64,000 bases of DNA, from positions 247,501 to 311,500 of the forward strand of contig WBZZ01001088.1 of NCBI GenBank assembly GCA_019918135.1, read 5' to 3'. Below are positions 1-9,974 of the stretch, in pieces (position 1 is the first letter of the stretch; each line of letters begins with the position of its first letter). Position numbers and translations under genes: made by a program. Under the pieces are notes generated by a model. It saw only the letters and a list, made by a program, of their open reading frames with translations. It searched no databases and was not told the origin of the DNA. The stretch is from Paulinella micropora. Its lineage: Eukaryota > Cercozoa > Imbricatea > Euglyphida > Paulinellidae.

Positions 1-138
1 TCTATTTCTCTCTGTCTCTCTCTCTCTCTCTCTTTCTCTCTCTACATACATGCATATATACATACATACATACGCACATACATATATACATACACACACA
101 TATGCACATATACATACATATATACACAGATGTTACCA

Positions 139-176
<38 letters not shown>

Positions 177-661
177 CTAAAGTGAATGGGGGGGGGGGGG
201 GGGGGGCTAACCCCCCCCCCCCTCACTCTATTTCTCTCTCTCTTTCTCTCTCTACATACATGCATATATATACATGTATACATACACACTTACACACATA
301 CATATAACATGCATAGATGCATATATACATACATACATACATGCATACATGCATACATACATACATACATACATACATGCATACATACATACATGCATGC
401 ATGCATTACATACATGCATGCATACATACATACATACATGCATGCATCCGTGCATACATGCATGCATGCATGCATACATGCATGCATGCATGCATACATA
501 CATACATACATACATACATGCAGACATACATACATACATACATACATACATACATACATGAATAATACATACTTCGGGGGGGAGGGAGGGGGGGGGGGGA
601 GGGCTCACTCATTTACATACATGCATACATACATACATGCATGCATACATAGATACATGCA

Positions 662-693
<32 letters not shown>

Positions 694-1057
694 CATACAT
701 ACATACATACATACATACATTCATACATTCATACATTCATACATTCATACATACATGCATACATGCATACATAGATAACATACATACATACATACATACC
801 TACATACCTACATACCTACATACATACATACATACATACTACATACATACATACATACGTACATATATATACATAGATGCATACGTACATACATACATAC
901 ATACATACATACTACACACACATGCACACATACACGCACACATACATACATACATACATACATACATACATCATTGCATGCATGCATGCATACATGCATA
1001 CATATATACGTACATATTTTTTCATACATGCATACATGCATACAAACATACATACAT

Positions 1058-1111
<54 letters not shown>

Positions 1112-1190
1112 GCACACATACACACACACACATACATACATACATACATACATACATACATACATACATACATACATACATCAATCTATC
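1..1190. repeat. Tetranucleotide (ACAT)n and CA microsatellite tract
   Basis: The stretch is almost wholly CT/GA dinucleotide runs, poly-G/poly-C blocks near 188-222 and 578-600, and long (ACAT)n arrays with a (CA)n block near 1074-1110. All open frames here translate to His/Tyr/Thr/Ile or Cys/Met/Val periodic peptides, so I call no gene. It could be host flanking DNA, a terminal repeat of the element, or internal satellite. Confidence 0.95.
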
Positions 1191-1261
1191 CTGAAATGTC
1201 GATAGGCCTGAAAGAACAGGCTGCCATTTTGTCCTGCGCGGATGGCGCGTTATTGGCATTA

Positions 1262-1445
1262 GTGTCTCGGTCGGTCCGGTCCGGGAAAAGTGGCATTTGC
1301 ATGTACATAATGGTAATAGTCACCCGGTCGGTCCGGTCTGGGATATAGTGGCATCCGTGGTGGGCAAAGTGGTAATAGTCACTCGGTCGGTCCGGTCTGG
1401 GGTACAGTGGCATCCGTGGTGGGTAAAGTGGTAACAGGTCCGGTC
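1262..1445. repeat. Short tandem repeat, about 57-60 bp unit
   Basis: Three imperfect copies begin with CGGTCGGTCCGGTC near 1268, 1325 and 1384, and two of them continue into a shared GTGGCATCCGTGGTGGG block. It joins the microsatellite tract to the minisatellite that follows. No gene is visible. Confidence 0.85.
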
Positions 1446-1544
1446 CGCACACACACAATGGCGACACGTGTCCACCGTGACCAGTGCTAGGTTTTTTACC
1501 TTAGAAACTTTTCTCATAATTCGGACTGACGTGTCCAATGTAAG

Positions 1545-2066
1545 TCCCTGTCGGTCGGTCGGTCGGTCGGTCGGTCGGCCGGTCGGTCGGACGGTCGGTC
1601 GGTCGGTCGATCGGTCGGCGGGTGAGTGTCCCGTGTGCTCGTGTGTAGGGGGCCCGGGGGGGGGGGGGGGGGGGGGGTCCGTGTGCCCGTGCGAGTGTCC
1701 CGTGTGCTCGTGTGTAGGGGGCCTGGGGGGGGGGGGGGGGGGGGTCCGTGTGCCCGTGTGAGTGTCCCGTGTGCTCGTGTGTAGGGGGCGCGAGGGTCCC
1801 GTGTGCTCGTGTGAGGGTCCCGTGTGCTCGTGTGTAGGGGGGCCGCGGGGGTCCCGTGTGCTCGTGTGAGGGTCCCGTGTGCTCGTGTGTAGGGGGGCCG
1901 CGGGGGTCCCGTGTGCTCGTGTGAGGGTCCCGTGTGCTCGTGTGTGGGGGGGCCGCGGGGGTCCCGTGTGCTCGTGTGAAGGGTCCCGTGTGCTCGTGTG
2001 TGGGGGGGCCGCGGGGGTCCAGTGTGCTCGTGTGAAGGGTCCCGTGTGCTCGTGTGTGTGTGTGTG
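1545..2066. repeat. GGTC run and G-rich minisatellite
   Basis: A (GGTC)n block at about 1550-1620 is followed by roughly ten units built on CCCGTGTGCTCGTGTG plus a G-run or GGGCCGCGGGGG, with unit lengths of about 30-60. The open frames across it are repetitive (Thr-His-Glu-His or Cys-Val-Arg patterns), so I treat them as non-coding. The array stops just before the ATG at 2075. Confidence 0.9.
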
Positions 2067-2074
2067 CAGTCGCC

Positions 2075-2977
2075 ATGACGGTACTGGCGGTTCCAGACCA
2101 ACCAACCACCGCGCCCGAGTCGGCTGCCAAGGACGCTAGCCTACCTGCAGACGTGGGCACCAGGCGTCCGGCGAGCAGGAGCGACAGGCCCGAGAAGAAG
2201 GCCAAGAGGTTCCAGCCTACGGGGCGTGTGCTCGGCGTGGAGGAAGTCGCGTGGCTAGACAGGGACCAGGAGCAGTCGGCTGGCTGGGACACGTCTATGC
2301 TATCAGATGGTGTCCAGTACCTGCGTGTGAGCTTCCGCAACCAGGCCACCGGCAAGCTCAGGAAGGTCTACGAGCCCCTGGAGGCGGTCCTGGCCTGGAA
2401 CGAGGACGACCCGGTAGAGCACGCGCAGTGGGTGCGAACTATCAACGAGGAGGTAGTGGCCAAGCGAGGCTCTTGGAAGTGTCTGGGCGACGGTTCGGCC
2501 TTGCATGCGGCTGTAGTGACGCCCGGTTTGGCTGGGGTCGCTGCAGTTGCTAGCAAGGTCCAACAACGCTTCAAGCACCTCCAGAGGTACGCATGCGCAG
2601 CTTTTGCCCTCTTCAACGTGCTGGACGCGCCGCGCCAGTACAACAAAAAGATGCGTAAGTTCGGCAAGAGCATCAAGTCTCTCGCGGTCTTCTTCGAGTT
2701 TGTCGACTGGTTGAAGAACCCCGATCTCGTGGTCTGCCGCCAGCCAGTCGTCGCCAGGAGCCTCAGCAAGCTGCTCGAACCCGTGCAAGGGCTGGCAATA
2801 GTCATCAAGGGCGCCCATTGCTTCGGGGTCGACTTTGGGCGACGTCTGCTGTTCGATGGCCGTTCTGACCACGCCCACGTGCTGTGTGAGCCAACGCTGC
2901 TGTACCACGGCTTCAAGCAAGGTTCGCCCTTCGAACTCGTCTCTGTCTCTCATCCCGGCTTCAAGAAGCCAGTTTAA
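2075..2977 (+). CDS. Unrecognised 300-aa protein, possible papain-like cysteine protease core
   Basis: I chose the ATG at 2075; the frame is open a little upstream only through minisatellite. The N-terminal 45 residues are low-complexity and followed by a basic patch (RPEKKAKR), a plausible nuclear signal. The C-terminal half has CAAFALFNVL (Cys174), then GAHCFGVDF (His238) and LLFDG (Asp251). A Cys in a helix before 'A-L-x-N', then a His-x(3)-Val-Asp strand and an Asp, is how some papain-fold proteases and deubiquitinases are laid out. This is pattern similarity only; overall I do not recognise the family. ATTAAA follows the stop near 2988. Confidence 0.7.
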   Translation: MTVLAVPDQPTTAPESAAKDASLPADVGTRRPASRSDRPEKKAKRFQPTGRVLGVEEVAWLDRDQEQSAGWDTSMLSDGVQYLRVSFRNQATGKLRKVYEPLEAVLAWNEDDPVEHAQWVRTINEEVVAKRGSWKCLGDGSALHAAVVTPGLAGVAAVASKVQQRFKHLQRYACAAFALFNVLDAPRQYNKKMRKFGKSIKSLAVFFEFVDWLKNPDLVVCRQPVVARSLSKLLEPVQGLAIVIKGAHCFGVDFGRRLLFDGRSDHAHVLCEPTLLYHGFKQGSPFELVSVSHPGFKKPV

Positions 2978-3017
2978 GACTTTATCATTAAAGTGTTCCG
3001 GGGTCCGGTCGGGTCTG

Positions 3018-3055
3018 TCGGTCGACACCGTGGAAGTGTCGGTCGACACTATATA
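3018..3055 (+). promoter_or_regulatory. Candidate promoter: repeated GGTCGACAC and TATATAA
   Basis: GTCGGTCGACAC occurs twice about 25 bases apart, the second copy running straight into a TATATAAG box near 3049. It lies just before the 157-bp repeat array. No clear plus-strand gene begins nearby, so it may drive a non-coding transcript. Confidence 0.35.
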
Positions 3056-3069
3056 AGTGCCTGACTTGA

Positions 3070-3540
3070 GACAAAAATACAACCTCTGCCCCCAGACCCC
3101 AGGGGGGTGGGTATTTTTTTACCCCTCCCTGAAAAGTTGTGGATAAATTTGTCGTTTTTTTTGTCTCAATAACGGGTTAGCCGACAAATTTGTCGAGGCC
3201 AAGAAAATTTACCGCAAAAAACTTGAGACAAAAAGACACCCCCACCCCGCCGGAATTTTGGAGGGTGGGTACTTTTTTACCCCTCCCTCCAAAGTTGTGG
3301 ATAAATTTGTCGTTTTTTTGTCTCAATAACGTGTTAGCCGACAAATTTGTCCAGGCCAAGAAAATTTACCGCAAAAAACTTGAGACAAAAAGACACCCCC
3401 ACCCCGCCGGGATTTTGGAGGGTGGGTACTTTTTTACCCCTCCCTCCAAAGTTGTGGATAAATTTGTCGTTTTTTTTTGTCTCAATGACTGGTTAAGCGA
3501 CAAATTTGGCCGGCTGTCTCAGCCTGTCTCAGAAACTATA
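3070..3540. repeat. Three tandem 157-bp units with GACAAATTTGTC palindromes
   Basis: GACAAAAA at 3070, 3227 and 3384 marks three units of 157 bp. Each unit carries a GGGTGGGTA(T)nACCCCTCCCT segment, GTGGATAAATTTGTCG, and GACAAATTTGTC or a one-base variant. The last unit is the most diverged at its end. The array fills the gap between the genes ending at 2977 and 3589. Long open frames across it are by-products of repetition. Confidence 0.85.
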
Positions 3541-3588
3541 GGGAAAATGATAGGCCTGAGACACTTGAGACACTTTTTTTTAAATTTT

Positions 3589-4530
3589 TTAAAAAAAATT
3601 CAAAAAAAGAAAAGGAGGGAGGGAGAGGGGGGGCGAGCTCGCCAGTACCAGCTGGTACACATTGCGGACCGCGCCCAGCTCCCAGGCCAGCACGGGAAAG
3701 GCGCTAGACAGCAACTTCTCGCAGATGATCAGGCCGCACGTCGCGCCCTCCAAGCCCCGCGGCAGCACCGTGGGCACCTTGGGCAGCAACACATCACAGG
3801 GCAGCATGGCACGGTAGTCGGCGATGGGCTGCAGCGGCACCTCCTTGGCCTCCGTGGCGATGGGTGCACCAGAGTCCGACAGCAGCTGCAGCGACTGCCG
3901 CAGCACCGCCGCGTGTTCTTTCTGCAGCAAGCACCAGCAGCCGTGCTGGCAGTTGGCGCCAGTCGCGGTCCAGGCGAGCGGGAGCTCCAGGCGCAGGGCC
4001 TGGCCGTTAGAGTCGTGTTTCTGCCAGCAGACCAGCTCGTCGTTGGACTCGGGCATTACCAGCCGCCACAGCTCCGTTTCACCGCCATCGAGGCCGCGGC
4101 CCACGACCCAGATCTCGGGCGTGGTCTTGGCCGGGCGGAGCCCGCTGATCTCGGTCAAAATAGCCGACGCCACACGGCTCACCAGGAAGACCGCCTCGGG
4201 GGGCGGGTGTTGCCAGCGACCGGACACCGCGTCACGCGCTGCGCCAAAGGCCTTGATGTAGGCCGCGCTGGCTTTGGTGCGTTGGTAGTTCACGAACGTC
4301 TCGCTGGCCTGCTGGTACGACAGAGCTATCTGGTGGTACAGGTTATTGGTCTCTGGCTCCAGCAAGTGCGTCAAACCCCCCGCGCCACGTTCGTGGGACA
4401 ACAAGACATCCTCGATCATCTTCCAGGTAGACAGGGTCGACTGCTGTAGTTCGGTCTCATTGCGCGCGCGGTTCGCCAGCTGGATCTGCATGATCACCGT
4501 AAACCACGCGGGTGGCTGCTTCGAAGGCAT
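3589..4530 (-). CDS. Unrecognised 313-aa protein
   Basis: I start at the ATG at 4530 (MPSKQPPAW); an upstream in-frame GTG would add three residues. The frame is GC-rich and open to 3589, where the C-terminus runs into a Pro/Leu/Phe-rich tail encoded by the poly-purine tract. The N-terminal half is predicted helical with many Gln, Glu and Leu residues. The middle contains CQHGCWCLLQ, a small cysteine cluster. I see no signal peptide, membrane segment or familiar motif. A structural or tegument-like role would be a guess. Confidence 0.7.
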   Translation of the reverse strand: MPSKQPPAWFTVIMQIQLANRARNETELQQSTLSTWKMIEDVLLSHERGAGGLTHLLEPETNNLYHQIALSYQQASETFVNYQRTKASAAYIKAFGAARDAVSGRWQHPPPEAVFLVSRVASAILTEISGLRPAKTTPEIWVVGRGLDGGETELWRLVMPESNDELVCWQKHDSNGQALRLELPLAWTATGANCQHGCWCLLQKEHAAVLRQSLQLLSDSGAPIATEAKEVPLQPIADYRAMLPCDVLLPKVPTVLPRGLEGATCGLIICEKLLSSAFPVLAWELGAVRNVYQLVLASSPPLSLPPFLFLNFF

Positions 4531-5186
4531 GACGGGCACCAGTGTGCTTCCCTCCCCTCCGGGGAGGGTACGAGCGTGAGGGAAGAGACACGGGGGGTGG
4601 GGGAGGGGAGATCGCTAGCGAACAGAGTGACACTGGGGCAGGGGATTTGGGCGGAGAGAGCACCAGCGGAGCTTTGGGTTGGGGGCGGGGGGGAAAGAAA
4701 TGCAGCGTCTGGGTGACAAAAATAATTTCTGTCTTTGAGGGGAGGGAGGGGGGCCACCCCCTGATTTGTCGGAGAGCGTGGATCGGGGGGGGGGAGCAGT
4801 CGAAGAAAAAAAAAAGAATCTCCTTCCCTCCCCGCCTCTTTCCCTGATGTTCTTTCTCGGCGGCCCCCTCCCCCTCCCTCTCTCAATCTAGTTTTTGTTC
4901 CCAATTTCTTTCCCCTGCCCCTCCTCTTTCCCTGGCCAAAAAGCTCTGGCCAGAGCACAGAAACAAAAAAATCAAGGAGGAAAAAGGAAGAATTTATTTT
5001 TATGAGCTAATTGCTGTTTTTTCCCCTTTCTTTAAGCCCCTGCTGTTCTCTTCTCCCTCTTGGCCCCCGCTCGAAGCAGTCTGAATTACAGCCTGCTCTC
5101 TTCTCCCCTCCCCCCCTTTTTTTCTTACCGGCGACAATAATAAAAAAAAGTCCCTCTGGCGCGCTTGCCCTTTTTCTTTGCTGTTG
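4531..5186. other. Intergenic, no gene seen
   Basis: Low-complexity purine and pyrimidine tracts with G-runs and A-runs. Open frames on both strands are rich in Gly/Glu or Pro/Ser and are not convincing. Confidence 0.6.
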
Positions 5187-5762
5187 ATGTCCAGCACCAC
5201 CACCGCGCGGACCAAGGAGATAGAGCAGCTAGCACACCAGCTGTTACTGGAGTTGAAAAAACTAAAGGACTGCAGTGATAAACACAAACTTTTACTGAGT
5301 GAGTTACAAAAGTTCCTGCGAAGAAGCCCTCTACCCAGCGACGACGAACGACCCGCCTCTGGCTCGGACGAATCGGACGATGCGTGGGAGGACAGATGCT
5401 GGCGCAGAAGAAAGCGGTCACCTTCGGCAGAACAACACCACGAAAAGAGCCCCGCGCGGCCCCTCGCGCCGCCCCCCCACCCCCTCCCGCGCCCACGACC
5501 TCTCATCCACCGGACAGGACCTGGCGAAAATCACGGCGGGCGAACAGGCGATCCTCGGACAGAGGTCGTGGGGGGCGTCGCCCCGGTTCGGCCCCCCGCG
5601 GGCGGGGCAGGGGCCGCCGTGCCGCTCCTTACCCCAGACCTTTCTGTGATCATGACAAACCACGCTACGACACCACCGCGCCTTCTTCTGCTGCTTCTTC
5701 TCCTGCCTACTGCTATAATCAGCCGTACTAGTACTTTCTTTTTTTTAAAGAAAACTGTCTGA
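5187..5762 (+). CDS. Small coiled-coil, acidic and basic protein; C-terminus uncertain
   Basis: The ATG at 5187 opens a leucine-rich heptad segment (residues about 8-45, with QLAHQLLLELKKLKD), then an acidic serine patch (SDDERPASGSDESDDAWED) and a basic stretch (RCWRRRKRSPS). After that the DNA becomes very GC-rich and two frames stay open. This frame gives a Pro-rich tail and an implausible Leu8 run, whereas a neighbouring frame gives an Arg/Gly-rich tail ending near 5731. Splicing into that frame is possible but unproven. The N-terminal layout fits a small nucleic-acid-binding phosphoprotein; I do not recognise a family. Confidence 0.5.
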   Translation: MSSTTTARTKEIEQLAHQLLLELKKLKDCSDKHKLLLSELQKFLRRSPLPSDDERPASGSDESDDAWEDRCWRRRKRSPSAEQHHEKSPARPLAPPPHPLPRPRPLIHRTGPGENHGGRTGDPRTEVVGGVAPVRPPAGGAGAAVPLLTPDLSVIMTNHATTPPRLLLLLLLLPTAIISRTSTFFFLKKTV

Positions 5763-5808
5763 GAATATCTCTCCCCCTCTGGTGCACCCTTGTTCTTTTT
5801 TGTTGGCA

Positions 5809-6326
5809 CTAACGGCGCGGGGTCCCCGTGGCCTTTATCACCACCGCCAGCCTGGCCAGCGCCGTCCTGAGCTCCTCGGTCACGCCGTCGCGCTGAATCT
5901 CGCAGAGTACTAGCTTGGCTCTGAACACTAGCGCTCGTGCGTCCTCGTTAGTCCCGCTAGGTTCGTGCAAGCAGTCTGCAAGGCTCAGCAGCTGTTGACA
6001 AATGGTAATCAGGCCCTGCAAGGCTTCCAGGCTCCGCTGGATCTGTGCCGATTTGTTGACAACCAGGACCTGACCCCCGGATGTGGCTAAACTGTCTGCA
6101 ATAGCTAGACAAAGTTTGCTTAGTTCTTCGGTCAGGCTCGGACTTTCGCTCGGGGCGCTCCCTGGACAACATTATCTTGGTTCGAGACCTCTGTGGTGTG
6201 AGCTTCGAAGAGGGCCGGGGCTGGCCGCTCCTCTTGCGGCGGGGGTGGGCTCTGCTGGCGCCTCCTCTTGCGACGGGTGCTATCTTTGGCTCTAGCCGTA
6301 GTGCCTTCGTGGTCGGCTTCTGACAT
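5809..6326 (-). CDS. Small basic N-terminus plus helical C-terminal domain, unrecognised
   Basis: An ATG at 6326 opens an N-terminal part with a strong basic run (STRRKRRRQQ) and a Pro-rich stretch. The C-terminal part, ending at 5809, is clearly coding and helical (SLTEELSKLCLAIADSLA, then SLEALQGLITICQQLLSLAD). The two parts lie in different frames. A short intron of the type seen elsewhere in this window is plausible, or there is about one break; I cannot decide. The product would be about 140 residues, nuclear by its basic signal, of unknown function. Confidence 0.5.
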
Positions 6327-7174
6327 GTGCCGGTTGGTGAATGTCCTGGACAACAAAAAAAAAGAAAGCAAGCAAGAAAAAATAAACAGACGATGACAAG
6401 AGAAAAAGATCAGGAGCGCAGAACTGCAGGGTCAAAGGAGGACGAGCCTGACAAAAATTGTAACTGGCGGTTTTTTCTTGCTTCCCTCTCTCTCTCCCGG
6501 TAGTCACAAATTTTGTCGTGCGCCGGGGATGGGCTTACTCTCTTCCTCCCCTCGTAGAATTCTAAAGGGGGGGGGTCCGTTTGTCTATGCTTTGTTTGGG
6601 AGGAAAAAGGAGAGAAAGAGAAGAGTGGTGAGGAGGGAGAAGGACAAATAAGTGCTGGCCTCTCCCTTTTCCTACCTCGTCTTCTACTTGTCGCACGGAA
6701 AAAGGCTTGCTTTTTTTTTGGTTAAGTTCCTGTTGGCAAGGTATCCGAGCAGGAGGATTTTTAGGCTCCCAAGAGAAACCGATTTTGTTGGACCCTCAAG
6801 AGAGAACCAAAGCAAGATAGGGGGGGGGGGGAAATTGATTTTTTGGTTGAACCCTCGAAAGAGCAAAAAAAAAAAAAAAAAAGTGGGGAGAGGAAACATG
6901 GGGGGGGGGAAATTGATTTTTTTTTTTGTTGAACCCTCGAAAGAGCAAAAAAAAAAAAAGTGGGGAGAGGAAACAGGGGGGGGGGGGGGGAATTGATTTT
7001 GTTAGACTCTCGGGAAAGCCAAAAAGAAAAATAAGAAGGGGAAAGGAAATTGGTTTTGGCAAGCCCCGAGAGAGCCCCAAAAAAAAAGGTGAGGAAACAT
7101 TTCTTTCTCCTCTCCTTCCCAACCGTTGCTATGATGCTGTCCTCTTTTTCTGTCCCCTTGCCCCAAAAAGCTGC
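6327..7174. repeat. Intergenic with imperfect repeats, about 80-bp unit
   Basis: Near 6795-7090 a block recurs about three to four times: a G-run, GAATTGATTTTTT or GAAATTGATT, GTTGAACCCTCGAAAGAGC, an A-run, then GTGGGGAGAGGAAACA, each copy diverging to the right. The rest is polypurine and polypyrimidine DNA. I see no gene. CACAAATTTTGTCG near 6507 resembles the palindrome of the 3-kb array. Confidence 0.7.
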
Positions 7175-8823
7175 ATGGAGACCTTACAGCTCGTTTGTGC
7201 GTGGCACTGGAACCCATCCCCACAGCCCTGTGACATTTCTACCCCCGAGCTGCGGACCGTGCTAGAACGCAACGACTGGCAGAAGTGGGTCTTTCGCTCA
7301 CGGTCTGCCCCGTGCAATGTGCGCGAAGAGCTGGGCGACGTGCACAAGCGCGTAGTTTCTTCGGTCAATGCGGCCTTGAACGGGCTGCTGAGAGCCTTGC
7401 TCTCGAGCCCCCGTCAGGCCGTGCTGGCGGTAGGGCCCGAGAGCGCTCGGGTCGCGGAGGAACTTGTGTGTGCGGACCCCCCGTGCTAGTCATCTCGCTG
7501 GACAAGCAATCCCCGCAGCTCTGGTCCAGGTTCGACCAGTGCCACCACCTCCACCAATGCACGGACCCCCGCGCGATTCTGACGCAGCGGCGGTTAGCCT
7601 GTAATCTGGCGTGGGTTGATGCCTGTGGCTCTTCTACCTCGTGTTCGCGCCTGGCCCGCGGCCTCCGCGCGGCCCTGGACTTGCTGCAAAACAACGGTCT
7701 AGATAGCCAAGCGGTCTTGGTCTGCCGATTCACGGGGGCCCGTACACTCGAAACACAGTTGCTGCTGGCCTCGGCGGCGTTGTGTTTTGCAGAATGGGTC
7801 GTCGTCAAACCACTGCACGTCGGCGCTCACCAAGAAGAAGCTTATCTGACCACCCGCGGGCTGCGCCGCGCCATTGTCCCGGGAACGCTGGTGATACTTG
7901 ACGCTTACCTGCGGTCGCCGCGCGCGGCGACGCTGTTAGACACCCTGCCACTAACCGCCGTGTGGCTCTTCCGGGAAGACCTCGCTACCTACCTCGGGCC
8001 GGCCCTGGCGCCCGCGGCGGCCGAGCCCTGGCCGTGCCAGTTGTTGCCAGTAGCACGAGCGCGCTACCAGCGCCTTCCGCCCGATCCCCTGCAGACGTTG
8101 TCAGCCCTGGCGCTGGGCGACCCGGGGTACTGGTGCAGGCTCACGGTCTTGGGCTGGCAAGCGCTGTGCGGACAAGCGGCGGGCGCGCCGTGCAATCTGG
8201 GCGTGTGCCAGTGGATCAGCGACTACCTAGCGTCGATTACCGTGGGCCGGCCCGGTGTCGTGAGCCTCGCACTGCCCGGTGCTTCACGCAGCGGGTGCGC
8301 GGGTCTGGTCTGGGCCGTGAGTGAAGGGTCGTACTGGCTGCCCGGCAGTAATCTGAAGTCCGTCGTGTGGCCCGCTATGAGCGATCCTGACCTAGAGGCC
8401 AGGGGCCCGTGGCTCAAACGCCTGCTGGCAGAACAGCCAGCCCGCGAGAGGCTGTTAGCCGCTCTGTACCAGTGTTCTCAGCCACTGCGCTGTCTCCTAC
8501 CCTCGGGGGTCATGCTCGTGGCGTGGCGGGCGGGGGACTGTTGCTGGGTGCTCGACGTGCTCCACTGGCCATTAGCGGCGGGCCGCTTGTCGGTGCCGCA
8601 CGCCCGGCGCCTGGAGTTTATGGCCCAAGAGGTTCTGCCGGTCCTGGCGCAGCCGGGGGCGCTGGCGGTGCCTCCGGCTACTGGCGAAGGGCTGTTCTGG
8701 CTCTCTTTGCCCTTGCGCGCCGGCGCGGCGACGAGGGCCCAGGAGTGGTACCCCCGCGTTGAAAAGGTGGAGCACAAACGTAAACATGGGAGCCTTTTTT
8801 TTTTACTGGGCCTAGCCCAGTAA
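7175..8823 (+). CDS. Unrecognised protein of about 540 residues, coding signal in two frames
   Basis: The ATG at 7175 (METLQLVCAWHWNPS) begins a well-biased GC-rich frame, and the coding signal continues in a second frame to 8823. Either a short intron lies between them or the gene has about one break. The larger second part is Leu/Ala/Arg-rich with many Trp and Cys residues (for example CNLAWVDACGSSTSCSRLARGL). I see no membrane segment and no motif I can place. The 3' end runs into the A/T-flanked hairpin at 8797-8831, which could end transcription. Confidence 0.6.
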
Positions 8824-8831
8824 AAAAAAAG
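8797..8831. terminator. Perfect hairpin flanked by T and A runs
   Basis: T(n)ACTGGGC, CTA, GCCCAGTA(n) forms a perfect stem of about 16 bp with a 3-base loop at the very end of the preceding gene. In bacteria this would be read as a bidirectional terminator. In a eukaryotic virus it may be an mRNA 3'-end structure. Confidence 0.5.
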
Positions 8832-8995
8832 AAATACTTCTGCTTAAGCCAAGTCCGGGGGGTGCGGGTTACTAACTGATTAAACTACAAAACAAGACTG
8901 GATTTTTAATAATGTGTCCTGACCACCCCGAACAAAGAAGGAGGGTGCTCACGCCCCAAGTGGCGCGGACGTGCGGGAGAAAAGGGCACGAAAGG

Positions 8996-9166
8996 CTAAT
9001 ACATTTCCTGGTGGTACACGCAGGTCCACACCATTTTTTCCGACAAGATGTCCTGCACGCAGCCACACTCAAACTCGATGGCCCTGCCCGCGCGCAGGCT
9101 GAAACTCTGGGATTCTAGGTCCATCAACAGGCGCCGGCAGGTTCTTTTGGTCATTTTGTCGTCCAT
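8996..9166 (-). CDS. Small 56-aa cysteine-containing protein
   Basis: The ATG at 9166 (MDDKMTKRTCRRLL) opens a short GC-rich frame ending at 8996. It has Cys at FECGCVQD and WTCVYHQ, which might bind a metal. Base composition matches the other genes and contrasts with the A/T- and G-run DNA around it, which is my main reason for calling it. The frame is open further upstream only through low-complexity sequence. Function unknown. Confidence 0.45.
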   Translation of the reverse strand: MDDKMTKRTCRRLLMDLESQSFSLRAGRAIEFECGCVQDILSEKMVWTCVYHQEMY

Positions 9167-9974
9167 GCGCGCGCTGCTCTGGCTACAACAAAGAACTCTC
9201 CACCCCACCCCCCCCCCCAAAAAAAAGACATGAGCAACCCAAGAGAGAAAAAGAACAGGTGCACAAGCAGGATTAGAAGGAGAGGGCGGAAGAAAAAACT
9301 GCAATTTCGTTTGGAGGGGAGAAAAGAAACGAAAAGCGAAGCAAGATATTCTCATGCTGCAATCACCATCCTTTTTTTTTTGTTGGTTACACTAGGATAG
9401 AATTTGACAAAAAGAAAACCCTGCGTTTTATCGGGAGGGACAAAAAAAAAGGGAAAGGGAAAAGGAAGAGGCTCGGGGAAAACAAAGAATAAGACAGAGG
9501 AGTAATGAGGGAGGAGGGAAAAAGAAGGCCGATCTTTTTTAGGATGGAGGAGGGGGGGAAGGCCGGTCTTTTTTAGGATGGAAGAGGGGGGGGGAAGGCC
9601 GGTCTTTTTTAGGATGGAAGAGGGGGGGGAAGGCCGGTCTTTTTTTGGGGAAAAGGAAGTGGAGAGAGAAAGGGGACAAAATGTTGTTCGGGTGTTACAC
9701 TCCCCCTTTCTTTTTCTGTCCATGCTTCTCTCATTCGTCCGCCCTTTAGTACCATTCCTCGCGCTCTCTATTCTTTTTCTCGCCGTCCGTCTAAAAAGAC
9801 TTTTTTTTTGTGCGTCCCATTCCCCCCCCCCCCCTTTTTTTTCTCTCTCTCTCTTTTCCTCTTCTTGGCCTTTCGCGTATAGTTTTTTTTTTGGCTTTGC
9901 CTTTTTTTTTCTTGGGTCAGAATTAAAAAAAACGCACAGCAAAGGGCCCCCCGCGCTGACGGCGCGCGAAGCCG
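9167..9974. repeat. Intergenic with four copies of a 36-40-bp repeat
   Basis: Between about 9533 and 9645, (C)GGTCTTTTTTAGGATGGA plus a G-run is repeated, giving four T-run units of 36-40 bp. The remainder is poly-T/A and C-runs with no believable frame. CTTTTTTAGGAT resembles a 3' splice site but is likely a by-product of the repeat. Confidence 0.75.

Noticed and set aside
186-1205. Long His/Tyr/Thr-rich open frames
   Set aside because: They are translations of (ACAT)n and (CA)n, present in several frames on both strands.
1320-2355. Minus-strand Thr-His-Glu-His-rich frames
   Set aside because: They read the G-rich minisatellite and overlap the real gene at 2075.
3190-4449. 419-codon plus-strand frame
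   Set aside because: Its start is the 157-bp repeat and the rest is antisense to the better-biased minus gene at 3589-4530.
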